A stretch of 14,668 nucleotides of DNA, from contig JABEUL010000160.1 in assembly GCA_013044465.1 (NCBI GenBank), positions 1 to 14,668 on the forward strand. Reading direction: 5' to 3'. Position numbers and translations under genes: made by a program. Below the pieces are notes generated by a model. That model had not been told where the DNA came from. It made no database searches and worked only from the letters and a program-made list of their open reading frames with translations. Within the stretch, counting starts at the first letter, position 1. Each line of letters opens with the position of its first letter. Below, in pieces: positions 1 to 7,451 of this stretch. Origin of the DNA: Acidimicrobiales bacterium. Its GTDB lineage: Bacteria; Actinomycetota; Acidimicrobiia; Acidimicrobiales; JABEUL01.

Positions 1-2
1 GT

Positions 3-341
3 GTCACTATTCCAACCCCCCCTGTTACCACCGCAACGGTCCCACCAACTACTCCACCTGCTCCACCGCCAACAGCGGCGCCAGCAGTGGCGCCTCCGGC
101 GCCTTCGGGAGGTGTTTGGTTGGAGCTCCGGACTTGTGAATCAAGTAATAACTACGATGACAACACTGGAAACGGCTACTACGGTGCCTACCAGTTCTCA
201 TTGCCCACCTGGGAATCACTTGGTTTCACTGGACTGCCATCCTCGGCAGCGCCATATGTCCAAGATGAAGCAGCTCAGATGCTTCAAGCTCGGAGTGGCT
301 GGGGACAGTGGCCCGCTTGTTCTGCGAGATTGGGGCTCTAA
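3..341 (+). CDS. Secreted Rpf-like transglycosylase, C-terminal part (5' truncated)
   Basis: This is the last 112 codons of a gene that begins before the window; the frame is open to the left edge and stops at 339-341. Residues 1-35 of the visible part are a Pro/Thr/Ala-rich linker typical of cell-wall proteins. From about residue 38 there is a resuscitation-promoting-factor type transglycosylase domain: a W-L-E-L-R-T-C-E-S start with the predicted catalytic Glu directly after the Cys (C45, E46), then NTGNGYYGAYQF, a TW pair, and the ending SGWGQWPACSARLGL. The two Cys residues match the disulfide known in this fold. Family members are exported and cleave peptidoglycan glycan strands during growth or exit from dormancy. 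The signal peptide and any other domains are outside the window, so the full architecture is unknown. A GTG at 87 is only a Val codon inside the linker. A strong terminator follows 42 nt after the stop. Confidence 0.88.
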   Translation, partial: VTIPTPPVTTATVPPTTPPAPPPTAAPAVAPPAPSGGVWLELRTCESSNNYDDNTGNGYYGAYQFSLPTWESLGFTGLPSSAAPYVQDEAAQMLQARSGWGQWPACSARLGL

Positions 342-383
342 AGCTACCGAGCAGAATTTAAAGGTTACACAAACAAAAATCTG

Positions 384-437
384 ATAGCTCGTCCCATAAG
401 GCCATTTAAGTAGGTCTTACGGGATGGGCTATTTTTA
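384..437 (+). terminator. Strong intrinsic terminator after the Rpf-like gene
   Basis: The arms at 384-403 and 413-432 pair over 20 positions with one A-C mismatch and three G-U wobbles, around a 9-nt loop (404-412). A run of five T (432-436) follows directly. This is a textbook rho-independent terminator on the plus strand. It ends the transglycosylase transcript and separates it from the crotonase gene. Confidence 0.85.
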
Positions 438-441
438 TGCT

Positions 442-609
442 GGTAGATAAATTGCAAACCTTATCTTTTTACATAATGTCCGATTTAGCCAACCTTGATT
501 TCATTTCTAACCGATATGCCACCTTGGACCAATCGAACTCAAACATTGGACGTTCCTCATTTTAATGAGAAACTACTATTGAACTCATAGGACTTTTTGA
601 GGAAAGAAA
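442..609 (+). promoter_or_regulatory. Leader/promoter region of the crotonase-family gene, with strong SD
   Basis: This AT-rich non-coding stretch lies between the terminator and the crotonase start. A purine-rich Shine-Dalgarno (GAGGAAAG, 599-606) sits 3 nt before the ATG at 610. A short perfect inverted repeat, CTCATT-TT-AATGAG at 556-569, could be an operator half-site pair but is small enough to occur by chance. A weak candidate promoter is TTGCAA (452-457) with TAATGT (474-479), 16 nt apart. Only the Shine-Dalgarno is well supported; nothing else recognisable is present. Confidence 0.4.
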
Positions 610-1413
610 ATGAGAGATACTAGCAGCGAAATTGAATTAGAGATAAAAGACCACATTGGCATTCTTACTATGTCAAGGCCTCCCCACAACTTCACAGATC
701 TGGATTTTATAACTTCCTTAGCCGACACTCTTTGGAACTTATCGCTTGACAACGAGGTATGGACCATTGTCTTAGCTGCGAAGGGCAAGAGCTTTTCAGC
801 TGGGGCTGATTTTTCACAAGGAGGAGTAGCGCCAGAAACCCCTGATGTCCATCCAGTTGAATCGTTCAGATTAGGAACAAGAAAATTTTATGATCAGGCA
901 ATTCGCATATTGAGAGCGCCGCTTCCAATTGTTGGAGCCATTAACGGGGCTGCAGTCGGAGCGGGTCTTGGATTGGTGCTTGCATGTGATTTCAAGGTCG
1001 CTGCAACTGAAGCTTGGTTTTGTGCACCCTTTGTCAAACTCGGAATCCATCCAGGGTTTGGGATTTCCTCGTTGCTTCCAAAGCTCATAGGAGATAAAAA
1101 TGCTAACGACATGCTTCTGTCTGGCAGAAGAGTAAGGGCAAATGAAGCCCTCGCGTTTCACCTAGTAGATGAAGTGGTGGAAAAAGATGAGGTTCTAGGA
1201 AAAGCTATTGAGGTAGCTGGCAAACTTATTCAATCATCCCCGATGGCACTAAGATCTACGAGAAAAACATTGAGGGATAATTTCTTGGGATCTATTGAAG
1301 ATATATTAATTCACGAACTGGATAAGCAGTGCGAACTCATTGACACAAACGACGCAAGAGAAGGGGTAGCAGCTTCGCTTGAAAGAAGATCGGCAAAATA
1401 CACAAATAGTTGA
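610..1413 (+). CDS. Crotonase (enoyl-CoA hydratase/isomerase) family protein lacking classical catalytic Glu residues
   Basis: At 267 aa this is the normal size for a single-domain crotonase, which binds acyl-CoA thioesters in the cytoplasm. Visible family features are the oxyanion-hole/CoA segment AAKGKSFSAGADF (56-68), the second oxyanion segment AINGAAVGAGLGLVLACDF (110-128), the LGIHPGFG turn (144-151), and the typical C-terminal part with SGRRVRANEA and SSPMALRSTRKTL. By alignment to rat mitochondrial hydratase, the catalytic Glu in GGGCELA is Gly121 here, and the Glu in QPE is Phe141. A standard water-adding hydratase is therefore unlikely; an isomerase, a thioesterase/decarboxylase-like member or a non-catalytic homolog is possible. 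The ATG at 610 is fixed by a good Shine-Dalgarno. The gene stands alone, 17 nt convergent with the lipoprotein gene. The substrate cannot be told from sequence. Confidence 0.88.
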   Translation: MRDTSSEIELEIKDHIGILTMSRPPHNFTDLDFITSLADTLWNLSLDNEVWTIVLAAKGKSFSAGADFSQGGVAPETPDVHPVESFRLGTRKFYDQAIRILRAPLPIVGAINGAAVGAGLGLVLACDFKVAATEAWFCAPFVKLGIHPGFGISSLLPKLIGDKNANDMLLSGRRVRANEALAFHLVDEVVEKDEVLGKAIEVAGKLIQSSPMALRSTRKTLRDNFLGSIEDILIHELDKQCELIDTNDAREGVAASLERRSAKYTNS

Positions 1414-1430
1414 GGTTAGGATTTGATCTT

Positions 1431-2639
1431 TTAACTACCGTTGGTAATTGCTATCGAAATTGGAAAGTGTCCAAGTCCGATTGGTTTACTTGAAAGTCCC
1501 GTTTTTAAATTTAGAGGAATAAATAATCCGTTTTCTCTGTCAAGAAGGTATGCCGATTCACCGTTTGGGGATATACCGATTGCATCTAAATACTCATTAA
1601 CTCCTCCCCCAACTTCAAAGGGTGTTCCTCCACTTCTTCCCGGAATATTAAATCCGCCAGAAATGTCGACAGGAACCACTAAGTCGCCAGCACCAGTACC
1701 CCCGTTGGCCACATATGCAGTCTTTCCATCTGAAGAAAGACAAATAGCAAGTGGACCCCCGCCAACATTAATCACATCCCCACTTGCACCACCTGGAATT
1801 GAAAGTGGAGTTAATGTGCCATTGCCGTATCCACCGTCAACTACGAAGGCCAAAGATCCCTCTGAACTAATTGCCACCGCATCGGGAAACGAACCCGGAT
1901 CTTGTGAAATTAATGCATTTGCTACTACTGATCCCGATGGCAAGCTAACTATTAAGGCTCGATTTCCAGCACTCGCTCCGCCGTCATCTACTACCACTGC
2001 ATCATTCCCATTTGGAGAAATAGCAATAGCGTCCAAATAAGCATCTGGGTTGTTTAATAACTGATGAACCTTTGACACACTCCTTGAGGCCAAGTCAACA
2101 GATGCTAACTCCCCGGATGCACCCGTCACCCAGGCATATGATCCACTTGGATCGAGTGCAACTGCGACGGGTTGAAATGGAAGTGGGATCGGAGAACCGA
2201 CAAGGGAAGATGCAAAGTCAACTGGGACTAAAGAGTTTCCAGCCTTTCCTGGAGCATCCGAGACAATAACGCCATGTCCGCCCCCGGGTGTAACGGCGAG
2301 CGTGTATGGATTCTGCGGTGGTGCTGTATTTGTGGAGAGAGTTTCAATTACTTGATTGTTGGCCAGGTTGATTTCAAATACATATCCATCACTTCCAAGT
2401 ACATCAGCATAGGAACCTGATATTGTCGGAACTTCGCCTATTGGTGTACCTGGGGCAACCGTGACTGGACCTGGCGCATTATTTGGCGAGTTAGCTACTG
2501 CCACGGTTCCGGATTTGGGATTGACCTGGGTTGTATTGGTTTGGGGATTTACGCTACCAGATTTGGCCGAACAAGATGCCAGCAAAAAGAGCACAAATAA
2601 AAGTCCTGGAATTAAACGAAAATCAGTTCTTAGTTTCAT
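1431..2639 (-). CDS. Lipoprotein with a probable seven-bladed beta-propeller
   Basis: The 402-aa product begins with a basic n-region, a hydrophobic stretch and a lipobox LLASC with the lipidated Cys at residue 23. It should be anchored on the outside of the cytoplasmic membrane. A Ser/Pro/Asn-rich linker (about 24-70) follows. The rest is YVTN/surface-layer-like repeats: anchors resembling P-x-A-V-A-h-s-P-x-G-x-x-A-Y-V-V recur near residues 111, 157, 202, 252, 296, 351 and 391. The last repeat stops after its first strand, and the segment GYVFEINLANNQVIETL (86-102) could supply the missing strands, as in propellers closed by N- and C-terminal strands. The start at 2639 overlaps the end of the upstream transporter gene by 17 nt, so it is very probably co-translated with it as the last gene of the scp operon. 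Function is unknown; propellers of this type bind ligands or proteins, and some are lactonases. Confidence 0.85.
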   Translation of the reverse strand: MKLRTDFRLIPGLLFVLFLLASCSAKSGSVNPQTNTTQVNPKSGTVAVANSPNNAPGPVTVAPGTPIGEVPTISGSYADVLGSDGYVFEINLANNQVIETLSTNTAPPQNPYTLAVTPGGGHGVIVSDAPGKAGNSLVPVDFASSLVGSPIPLPFQPVAVALDPSGSYAWVTGASGELASVDLASRSVSKVHQLLNNPDAYLDAIAISPNGNDAVVVDDGGASAGNRALIVSLPSGSVVANALISQDPGSFPDAVAISSEGSLAFVVDGGYGNGTLTPLSIPGGASGDVINVGGGPLAICLSSDGKTAYVANGGTGAGDLVVPVDISGGFNIPGRSGGTPFEVGGGVNEYLDAIGISPNGESAYLLDRENGLFIPLNLKTGLSSKPIGLGHFPISIAITNGS

Positions 2640-4098
2640 CGATTATTTCCGTCTCATGTTCGCTGTTTTCTTCATTTATAGATTTATCTAGATTATTAGA
2701 CACCCAGTTTCTGATGTGGTCAAAAAGTAATGTTCCATCGGCATCTTCGGCAGTTACTGTACCACCGATCAAAGTCACTGGGGTGTCTTTTGACCTTGAT
2801 CTAAATGATTTTATAGCACTTCTCACTGATTTCAAGGATTTAACTTTGGTATTAGCTTCAGGAATCCTTAATCTGAACATTACCAGGAACTGCAAAATAC
2901 CAGCTACTGCAGGGAAAAGCCATATCCATTTATACTGGTGGTTCATGTGATCGACTAATACCGAAGCCATAAAACCGCTGACCACCGAGACAAAGGTAAA
3001 TGGTGACAAGAGTACGCCGAACCTTTCACCTAATCCCCCTGATGAAGGCAATAGACGTGCCATAAGTGGCCCAACAGCTATCAAGTAGGCCATTAGCAGT
3101 GGAGCACCAATGGCTGAGAGCCCTACCGATTGCCAAATACTTGTTATAAAAAACTGGCTTCCTAAAAGAACTGTGCCGCCAAGAGGAGCAAGTATGGCAA
3201 TAGTTCTCCTGTTAACACGTTTTGCAATCCAGTATCCAATAGGAATTCCAATAAATACTGCAGCCAATCCGCCTAAGACGCCGGCCACAGTTTGAGCAGA
3301 GGCAGAAGCATGACACTCATTTTCGTAAAAGAGCGCACTCAGACTTATTGTTCCACCAATTCCCGCCCAAAAGATAAAAGCTCCAGCAGCCAAAACCGAC
3401 GCCCCAGGCTGTTTAAAAATGACTTTAATGTCATCTTTTAAATGCTTACTCTCTTTTTTGTCTCGTTTCGCCACTTCAAGTGCAGCACTAGCTTCTCTGA
3501 CGGTGAAGAGGACCAACAATCCCGCAACTGCCATCATAAGGCCGGCCAAGTGAAATGGAGCTGACCAAGTAGAAACTTTGGACTGATCCCAAGTTTCAAG
3601 AACGGTTCCTTTAATAGCCACAGAGACCATAACCGCCCCAATAACCATAACCCCAATGGTCTTTATCCATCTTGATCTGCCCACCGTCTCAGGGACCACT
3701 GCAACACCAGTGATGGTGAGAACCGCATTAGCCTGTCTTACTATCACAATTAGTCCAACAAGAGCCCAATATGAAGGTGCACTTGGAAATAGAGCTACGC
3801 AAATTCCCATGACAATAAGAGAGATCCCCATGTAAGGTGCTCTCCTGCCAATCTTCCCGCCACCTTTATCGCTAAGCCTTCCAATCAATGGATATGTGAT
3901 CCAGTTAAGTAACCTTCCAGAGGTAATAGCAAAAGTGACCCCGAGTGCAGATTTTTGATGCGACCCCACCAAGAGTGTTAACAATAAGCCATTTATTGCG
4001 GCATATGCTCTTGGCCCCAGTTGACCTGCCGTTAGTCCAACAAGACTCCTTAACCTTTTGGCATCAATTTCTTGGGTCTCCAAGGCCTCGTCGGTCAT
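2623..4098 (-). CDS. MFS transporter, GPH-like, with charged C-terminal tail
   Basis: The 491-aa polytopic membrane protein has roughly a dozen hydrophobic segments. MFS motif A lies between the second and third segments, seen as GRLSDKGGGKIGRRAPY (73-89) with Asp77, Arg85 and Arg86. The form of this loop resembles the glycoside-pentoside-hexuronide:cation symporter branch, but the substrate is not predictable. A charged central loop (about 201-232) separates the two six-helix halves. After the last helix (about 391-409) comes an 80-residue hydrophilic tail, Lys/Arg/Ser-rich first and acidic at the end, which is long for the family. The ATG at 4096-4098 is preceded by AGGAT overlapping the stop codon of rluB, so translation is probably coupled. 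Its own 3' end overlaps the lipoprotein gene by 17 nt. Pairing with an exported lipoprotein suggests a joint envelope or uptake role (inference). Confidence 0.85.
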   Translation of the reverse strand: MTDEALETQEIDAKRLRSLVGLTAGQLGPRAYAAINGLLLTLLVGSHQKSALGVTFAITSGRLLNWITYPLIGRLSDKGGGKIGRRAPYMGISLIVMGICVALFPSAPSYWALVGLIVIVRQANAVLTITGVAVVPETVGRSRWIKTIGVMVIGAVMVSVAIKGTVLETWDQSKVSTWSAPFHLAGLMMAVAGLLVLFTVREASAALEVAKRDKKESKHLKDDIKVIFKQPGASVLAAGAFIFWAGIGGTISLSALFYENECHASASAQTVAGVLGGLAAVFIGIPIGYWIAKRVNRRTIAILAPLGGTVLLGSQFFITSIWQSVGLSAIGAPLLMAYLIAVGPLMARLLPSSGGLGERFGVLLSPFTFVSVVSGFMASVLVDHMNHQYKWIWLFPAVAGILQFLVMFRLRIPEANTKVKSLKSVRSAIKSFRSRSKDTPVTLIGGTVTAEDADGTLLFDHIRNWVSNNLDKSINEENSEHETEIIDETKN

Positions 4099-4107
4099 TG
4101 TTAGATC

Positions 4108-4839
4108 CTACTTAAAAACTTCGAGACTTAATAATCGTATCTCTTTATTGGATAGTTGACGGTATTTTCCAGGTTCCAAAGTTGTATCAGAGATGGGACC
4201 AATTCGCACTCTGACTAGGCGTTCTACCTGCATTCCTATTGCTTCAATCATCCTTCGAATCTGTCTATTTCTCCCCTCATGAATTGCAATTCGCAACAGT
4301 TGCTCTCCTAATACTCCAACTTCTGCTGGAGCTGTTAAACCGTCTTCAAGTTCAATTCCTTTACGGAGACTTGAAATAGCGGATTTTGAGATACTGTTTG
4401 AAACCTTTACGAGGTACTCTTTTTTAAGCCCAAAGGAAGGATGCATTATGTGATGGGCCAATGTTCCGTCATTTGTCAGAAGTATTAGTCCTTCTGTATC
4501 AATGTCTAATCTTCCAACTGGAAAGACTCTCGGATCATTTGGCACTAGGTCCACTACAGTCTCTCGACCAAGATTGTCAGAAGCACTCGAGACAACTCCT
4601 CTTGGTTTGTTTAAAAGATATGTCACAAAGTCTGGTTGAACGCCTAGACGAACACCATCTACTTCTACAACATCTTCACTTGCATCAACCCTAGAACCAA
4701 GAATAGCTACGATTCCATTGATACTGACCCGACCCTCAGATATTAAGTCCTCGCAAACCCGCCTAGACCCAAATCCAAGTCGAGCCAGTACTTTTTGCAA
4801 CCGCTCCCCATCACGGCCTTGCAATTCGCTCTCAGTCAT
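4108..4839 (-). CDS. rluB: 23S rRNA pseudouridine synthase, RluB/RsuA family
   Basis: The protein has 243 aa. An N-terminal S4 RNA-binding domain (RLQKVLARLGFGSRRVCEDLI, from about residue 13 to 60) is followed by the RsuA/RluB catalytic domain. This begins at YLLNKPRGVVSS (74-85) and carries the active-site motif VGRLDIDTEGLILLTNDG, with nucleophilic Asp112. The C-terminal block EGRNRQIRRM is also typical. RluB-type enzymes isomerise a uridine in the peptidyl-transferase region of 23S rRNA; the precise site is inferred from the usual actinobacterial location next to scpB. The start overlaps the end of scpB by 8 nt. The usual downstream actinobacterial neighbours cmk and der are not here: the transporter gene begins 9 nt after the stop instead. 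Confidence 0.9.
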   Translation of the reverse strand: MTESELQGRDGERLQKVLARLGFGSRRVCEDLISEGRVSINGIVAILGSRVDASEDVVEVDGVRLGVQPDFVTYLLNKPRGVVSSASDNLGRETVVDLVPNDPRVFPVGRLDIDTEGLILLTNDGTLAHHIMHPSFGLKKEYLVKVSNSISKSAISSLRKGIELEDGLTAPAEVGVLGEQLLRIAIHEGRNRQIRRMIEAIGMQVERLVRVRIGPISDTTLEPGKYRQLSNKEIRLLSLEVFK

Positions 4840-5554
4840 CCACTGTTGGTCTAAGGATCTGTTCTAAAGTCTCGACCTCTTCGGCACTAGGAATAAACTC
4901 ACTTAAAGCAGGGAGATCTGATATATGAGCGAAACCCATTTTCTCCAAAAATAAATCTGTAGTCCCAAACAAGATTGCTTGCCCCGGACCTTCGTCTTTG
5001 CCAACGGCACTAATCAAACCTCTCTGCGCCAAGAGTCTGACTACTCCATCTGCATTTACTCCCCGGATGGCACTGATCTGTGCTCTTGAGATTGGTTGGC
5101 GATATGCAACAATTGCCAGTGTCTCAAGTGCGGCAGGAGATATTCTCGATACTTGATCTTCTAGGATAAACTTTTCAACTACATCGGCCATTTCTGGGTG
5201 AGACTCGAATCTATATCCCCCAGCAATAAAATTGATGCGGAAACCTCTTAAATCTCTTTCGTATTCAACTTGCAGCTCCTTGCAGAGTCCTTCCAGCATC
5301 GATGAAGTTATCCCGACAGCTTCGGCCAATACTTTTGTCCCAAGAGGTTCTGTAGCAACCATCAATATTGCCTCAATAGAACGTTTGAAATAAGTGGTCT
5401 CGCTCTCAAGCCTCGATTCATTGCTATTTTCAAGAAGAGAATCGTCGGGCAAATTTGAAACTTCTTGCCCGCTCTTTCTTTCCAACTCCTCAGATTCAAA
5501 GATAGATGCATCTTTTGGCGAATCGTAAACATTGCTTTGGTCAGTCTCTGTCAT
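4832..5554 (-). CDS. scpB: Segregation and condensation protein ScpB
   Basis: The 240-aa protein is the kleisin-associated dimer subunit of the SMC-ScpAB condensin, which compacts and helps segregate the chromosome. After a polar, acidic N-terminal extension of about 55 residues come the two winged-helix domains: the first starts at FKRSIEAILMVATEPL (about 56-71), and the second contains the very conserved block ISPAALETLAIVAYRQPISRAQI followed by IRGVNADGVVRLL. The start overlaps scpA by 14 nt and the end overlaps rluB by 8 nt, the classic scpA-scpB-rluB operon. No separate promoter is apparent. The acidic extension is not part of the fold and is probably disordered. Confidence 0.93.
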   Translation of the reverse strand: MTETDQSNVYDSPKDASIFESEELERKSGQEVSNLPDDSLLENSNESRLESETTYFKRSIEAILMVATEPLGTKVLAEAVGITSSMLEGLCKELQVEYERDLRGFRINFIAGGYRFESHPEMADVVEKFILEDQVSRISPAALETLAIVAYRQPISRAQISAIRGVNADGVVRLLAQRGLISAVGKDEGPGQAILFGTTDLFLEKMGFAHISDLPALSEFIPSAEEVETLEQILRPTVDD

Positions 5555-6359
5555 CGCTCCCAGCCATTACTCTCGCTTCACCTGAAAATTCATCATAGTC
5601 AAATTCCAGATTATCTAAATCTGAGCCTATCCATATACATTCGATATCACCCAAAGTTAGTCCTTGATTAAGCTCGACTAACTCTCTTTTGTACATCTCC
5701 AATACACTCAGAAAAAATACAACTATGTCGATCTTTTCGTACAAGTGGCTAGTCAGTTCCCTGAAACTCATTTTTTTTCGACTCTTTAATATTGAGGTAA
5801 TTTCTCTCGCTGCTTGGTTGATAGTAAATGCAGGATCGGGCGCCACATGGGCTAGGTCCACTCGAGGAGGTGGTGGTGGAACTACTTTTTTAATTCTAAG
5901 CAGTGCCTTAACCAAGTCTTCGGCGGTCACGCCTACTAATAGCTCCGGCATCAGGTTGACAAAGCGTTCATCAGCACCACATCTTCTGGGAAATGAAAGG
6001 CTTGCCAACTGCATTGACTGCGAAAATAATCCTGCCACGCCTTGAAAAGTCCTGCAGTCAACCAGCCTTGTCAACAAAAGGTCACGCTCTTCAAAAAGAA
6101 GCAGCTCTTCTTCGTTTATTCCATCATCGCTCACAGGAAGAAGTCTTCTTGATTTGAGTTCAATTAAAGTTGCTGCAATTACGGCAAACTCAGTTGCCAA
6201 CTCCAGATCTATCTTTACCATTTTTTGGACTTCGGCTACAAAGCTGTCCACAATTGCAGAGAGTGAAATTGCATGGACGTCTACTTCTTGGGTCGTAATC
6301 AGGCGGTATAGTACGTCAAAAGGACCTTCAAATACGTCAGTTGCCACCTCATATGCCAT
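5541..6359 (-). CDS. scpA: Segregation and condensation protein ScpA (kleisin)
   Basis: This 272-aa kleisin bridges the SMC heads. The N-terminal domain has the family pattern FEGPFDVLYRLITTQEVDVHAISLS (the usual FEGPLDLLL...VDI) and LATEFAVIAATLIELKSRRLLPV, which contacts the SMC neck. The middle is acidic and Glu-rich. The C-terminal winged helix (about 185-250) contains the ITSILKSRKKMSFRELT segment, which binds the SMC cap. The start ATG at 6357-6359 fits the family N-terminus. It is preceded by TAGGGT (6366-6371), which can be read either as a weak Shine-Dalgarno or as a -10 box for a leaderless transcript. This is the first gene of a five-gene minus-strand operon and diverges from trpS across 65 bp. 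The ParA gene often found just upstream in Actinobacteria is not here. Confidence 0.92.
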   Translation of the reverse strand: MAYEVATDVFEGPFDVLYRLITTQEVDVHAISLSAIVDSFVAEVQKMVKIDLELATEFAVIAATLIELKSRRLLPVSDDGINEEELLLFEERDLLLTRLVDCRTFQGVAGLFSQSMQLASLSFPRRCGADERFVNLMPELLVGVTAEDLVKALLRIKKVVPPPPPRVDLAHVAPDPAFTINQAAREITSILKSRKKMSFRELTSHLYEKIDIVVFFLSVLEMYKRELVELNQGLTLGDIECIWIGSDLDNLEFDYDEFSGEARVMAGSDDRD

Positions 6360-6365
6360 ACAAAT

Positions 6366-6417
6366 ACCCTACCGAAAACGTCAGTGGTCAGACTACCACC
6401 AAATTGTGAAATAACAT
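6366..6417. promoter_or_regulatory. Divergent scpA/trpS promoter region with candidate -10 boxes
   Basis: Only 65 bp separate the two divergent start codons. On the plus strand, TAACAT (6412-6417) lies 7 nt before the trpS ATG. On the minus strand, TAGGGT (6371 to 6366) lies 6 nt before the scpA ATG. Neither has a convincing -35 element, which is common in Actinobacteria. A 5-bp inverted repeat, GTGGT-N6-ACCAC (6384-6399), sits in the middle and could be an operator shared by both genes, but it is short. No T-box or tryptophan leader peptide was seen upstream of trpS. Confidence 0.35.
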
Positions 6418-6424
6418 ATCTCGA

Positions 6425-7402
6425 ATGCTTAAAGTTCTTTCTGGAGTTCGACCAACTGGAGATATGCACTTAGGAAACTACCTAGGAGCTTTTAAGGCCT
6501 GGGTAGAGGACCAATACAGCTATGACGCCTTTTACTGCGTGGTGGATCTCCATGCACTGGCCGAAGAGATTAACCCAGAGGTTTTGCGCGATAGAACTCT
6601 CAAAACCGCTCTTACCCTCCTTGCAGTTGGACTAGATCCTTCGAAATGCACGCTATTTATACAAAGTCATGTCCCAGCTCATGCGGAAATGTCCTGGTTG
6701 CTGTCGTGTGTGGCAACTTATGGCGAGTTAGGGAGAATGACTCAGTTTAAAGATAAATCCCATGGGAAAGACACGGTTAGGGTGGGTCTTTATACATATC
6801 CGGTTTTAATGGCCTCAGATATTCTGCTGTACCAAGCACAAAGGGTGCCGGTTGGACACGACCAAAAGCAACACTTGGAACTAACAAGAGATATTGCCAT
6901 GAGATTCAACAACAAATACGGCGAAGTTTTTACCATCCCAACGGCTTTTGTTCCAAAAGTAGGAGCCAGGGTAATGGATTTACAGGATCCTACGGCCAAG
7001 ATGTCAAAATCTTCCAATAATTCAAGTGGAATAATCTATGTCTTAGAAGACCCATCTTCCATTGAGAAAAAGATCAAAAGGGCCGTAACTGACACTAACT
7101 CAGACGTTATATACGACCCAAAATCTCGCCCCGGGGTATCCAACCTTTTAGAGCTATTAGGAGCAGCAACAGATAGCAAACCCGAGGATTTAGCGCCCAA
7201 GTACCAAAACTACGGATCCTTGAAATTAGATACCTCAAAAGCTGTGATTGAGATGCTCGACCCAATTCGCCAAAGAGTAAAGGATCTGGAGAAAGATCTC
7301 GGAGAAGTTCATCGAATAATAGCTGCTGGTGCCCAAAAAGCTGCCGAGAGTGCAAATGCCACACTTGAGCGGGCTAAAGAAGCCATGGGGCTCTTGTCTT
7401 AA
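6425..7402 (+). CDS. trpS: Tryptophanyl-tRNA synthetase
   Basis: This 325-aa class I synthetase charges tRNA-Trp with tryptophan using ATP. The HIGH-like signature is TGDMHLGNY (11-19) and the KMSKS loop is intact at 192-196 (TAKMSKSSNN). LMASDILLY (128-136) carries the Asp known to contact the indole nitrogen in bacterial enzymes (Asp132 here). VPVGHDQKQHLELTRDIA and the C-terminal anticodon-binding helical part are also present, and length is normal for bacterial TrpRS. The start is firm because LSGVRPTG must lie at the N-terminus. There is no Shine-Dalgarno, but TAACAT lies 7 nt upstream, consistent with a leaderless mRNA. It is the only plus-strand gene between scpA and the tlyA-to-dksA run and converges on the zinc-finger gene with 35 bp between stops. 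Confidence 0.95.
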   Translation: MLKVLSGVRPTGDMHLGNYLGAFKAWVEDQYSYDAFYCVVDLHALAEEINPEVLRDRTLKTALTLLAVGLDPSKCTLFIQSHVPAHAEMSWLLSCVATYGELGRMTQFKDKSHGKDTVRVGLYTYPVLMASDILLYQAQRVPVGHDQKQHLELTRDIAMRFNNKYGEVFTIPTAFVPKVGARVMDLQDPTAKMSKSSNNSSGIIYVLEDPSSIEKKIKRAVTDTNSDVIYDPKSRPGVSNLLELLGAATDSKPEDLAPKYQNYGSLKLDTSKAVIEMLDPIRQRVKDLEKDLGEVHRIIAAGAQKAAESANATLERAKEAMGLLS

Positions 7403-7413
7403 AACTTATGAAA

Positions 7414-7451
7414 GATCACAGATTTAGTTAATTACATCTACCGATGTGATC
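7414..7451. terminator. Possible weak bidirectional stem between convergent trpS and zinc-finger gene
   Basis: Seven-bp perfect arms GATCACA (7414-7420) and TGTGATC (7445-7451) flank a 24-nt AT-rich loop and span the stop codon of the zinc-finger gene. Read on the minus strand the stem is followed only by TTTC, and on the plus strand by no T run. It is at best a weak terminator and may be chance. Confidence 0.2.

Noticed and set aside
1..384. A 127-codon plus-strand open frame at the left edge
   Set aside because: It is out of frame with the clearly recognisable transglycosylase domain (frame starting at position 3) and its product is a Gln/Arg/Leu-rich artefact running into the terminator.
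1441..2040. 199-codon plus-strand frame opposite the lipoprotein
   Set aside because: Pro/Ser-rich antisense product with no family features; the minus strand encodes a lipobox and propeller repeats.
6360..6424. T-box or tryptophan attenuator before trpS
   Set aside because: The gap is only 65 bp and shared with scpA; there is no room for a T-box and no Trp-rich leader peptide or terminator hairpin.
7414..7451. TGTGATC/GATCACA arms as a CRP-type site
   Set aside because: The half-sites are in the wrong order and 24 nt apart, and they lie at convergent gene ends, not at a promoter.
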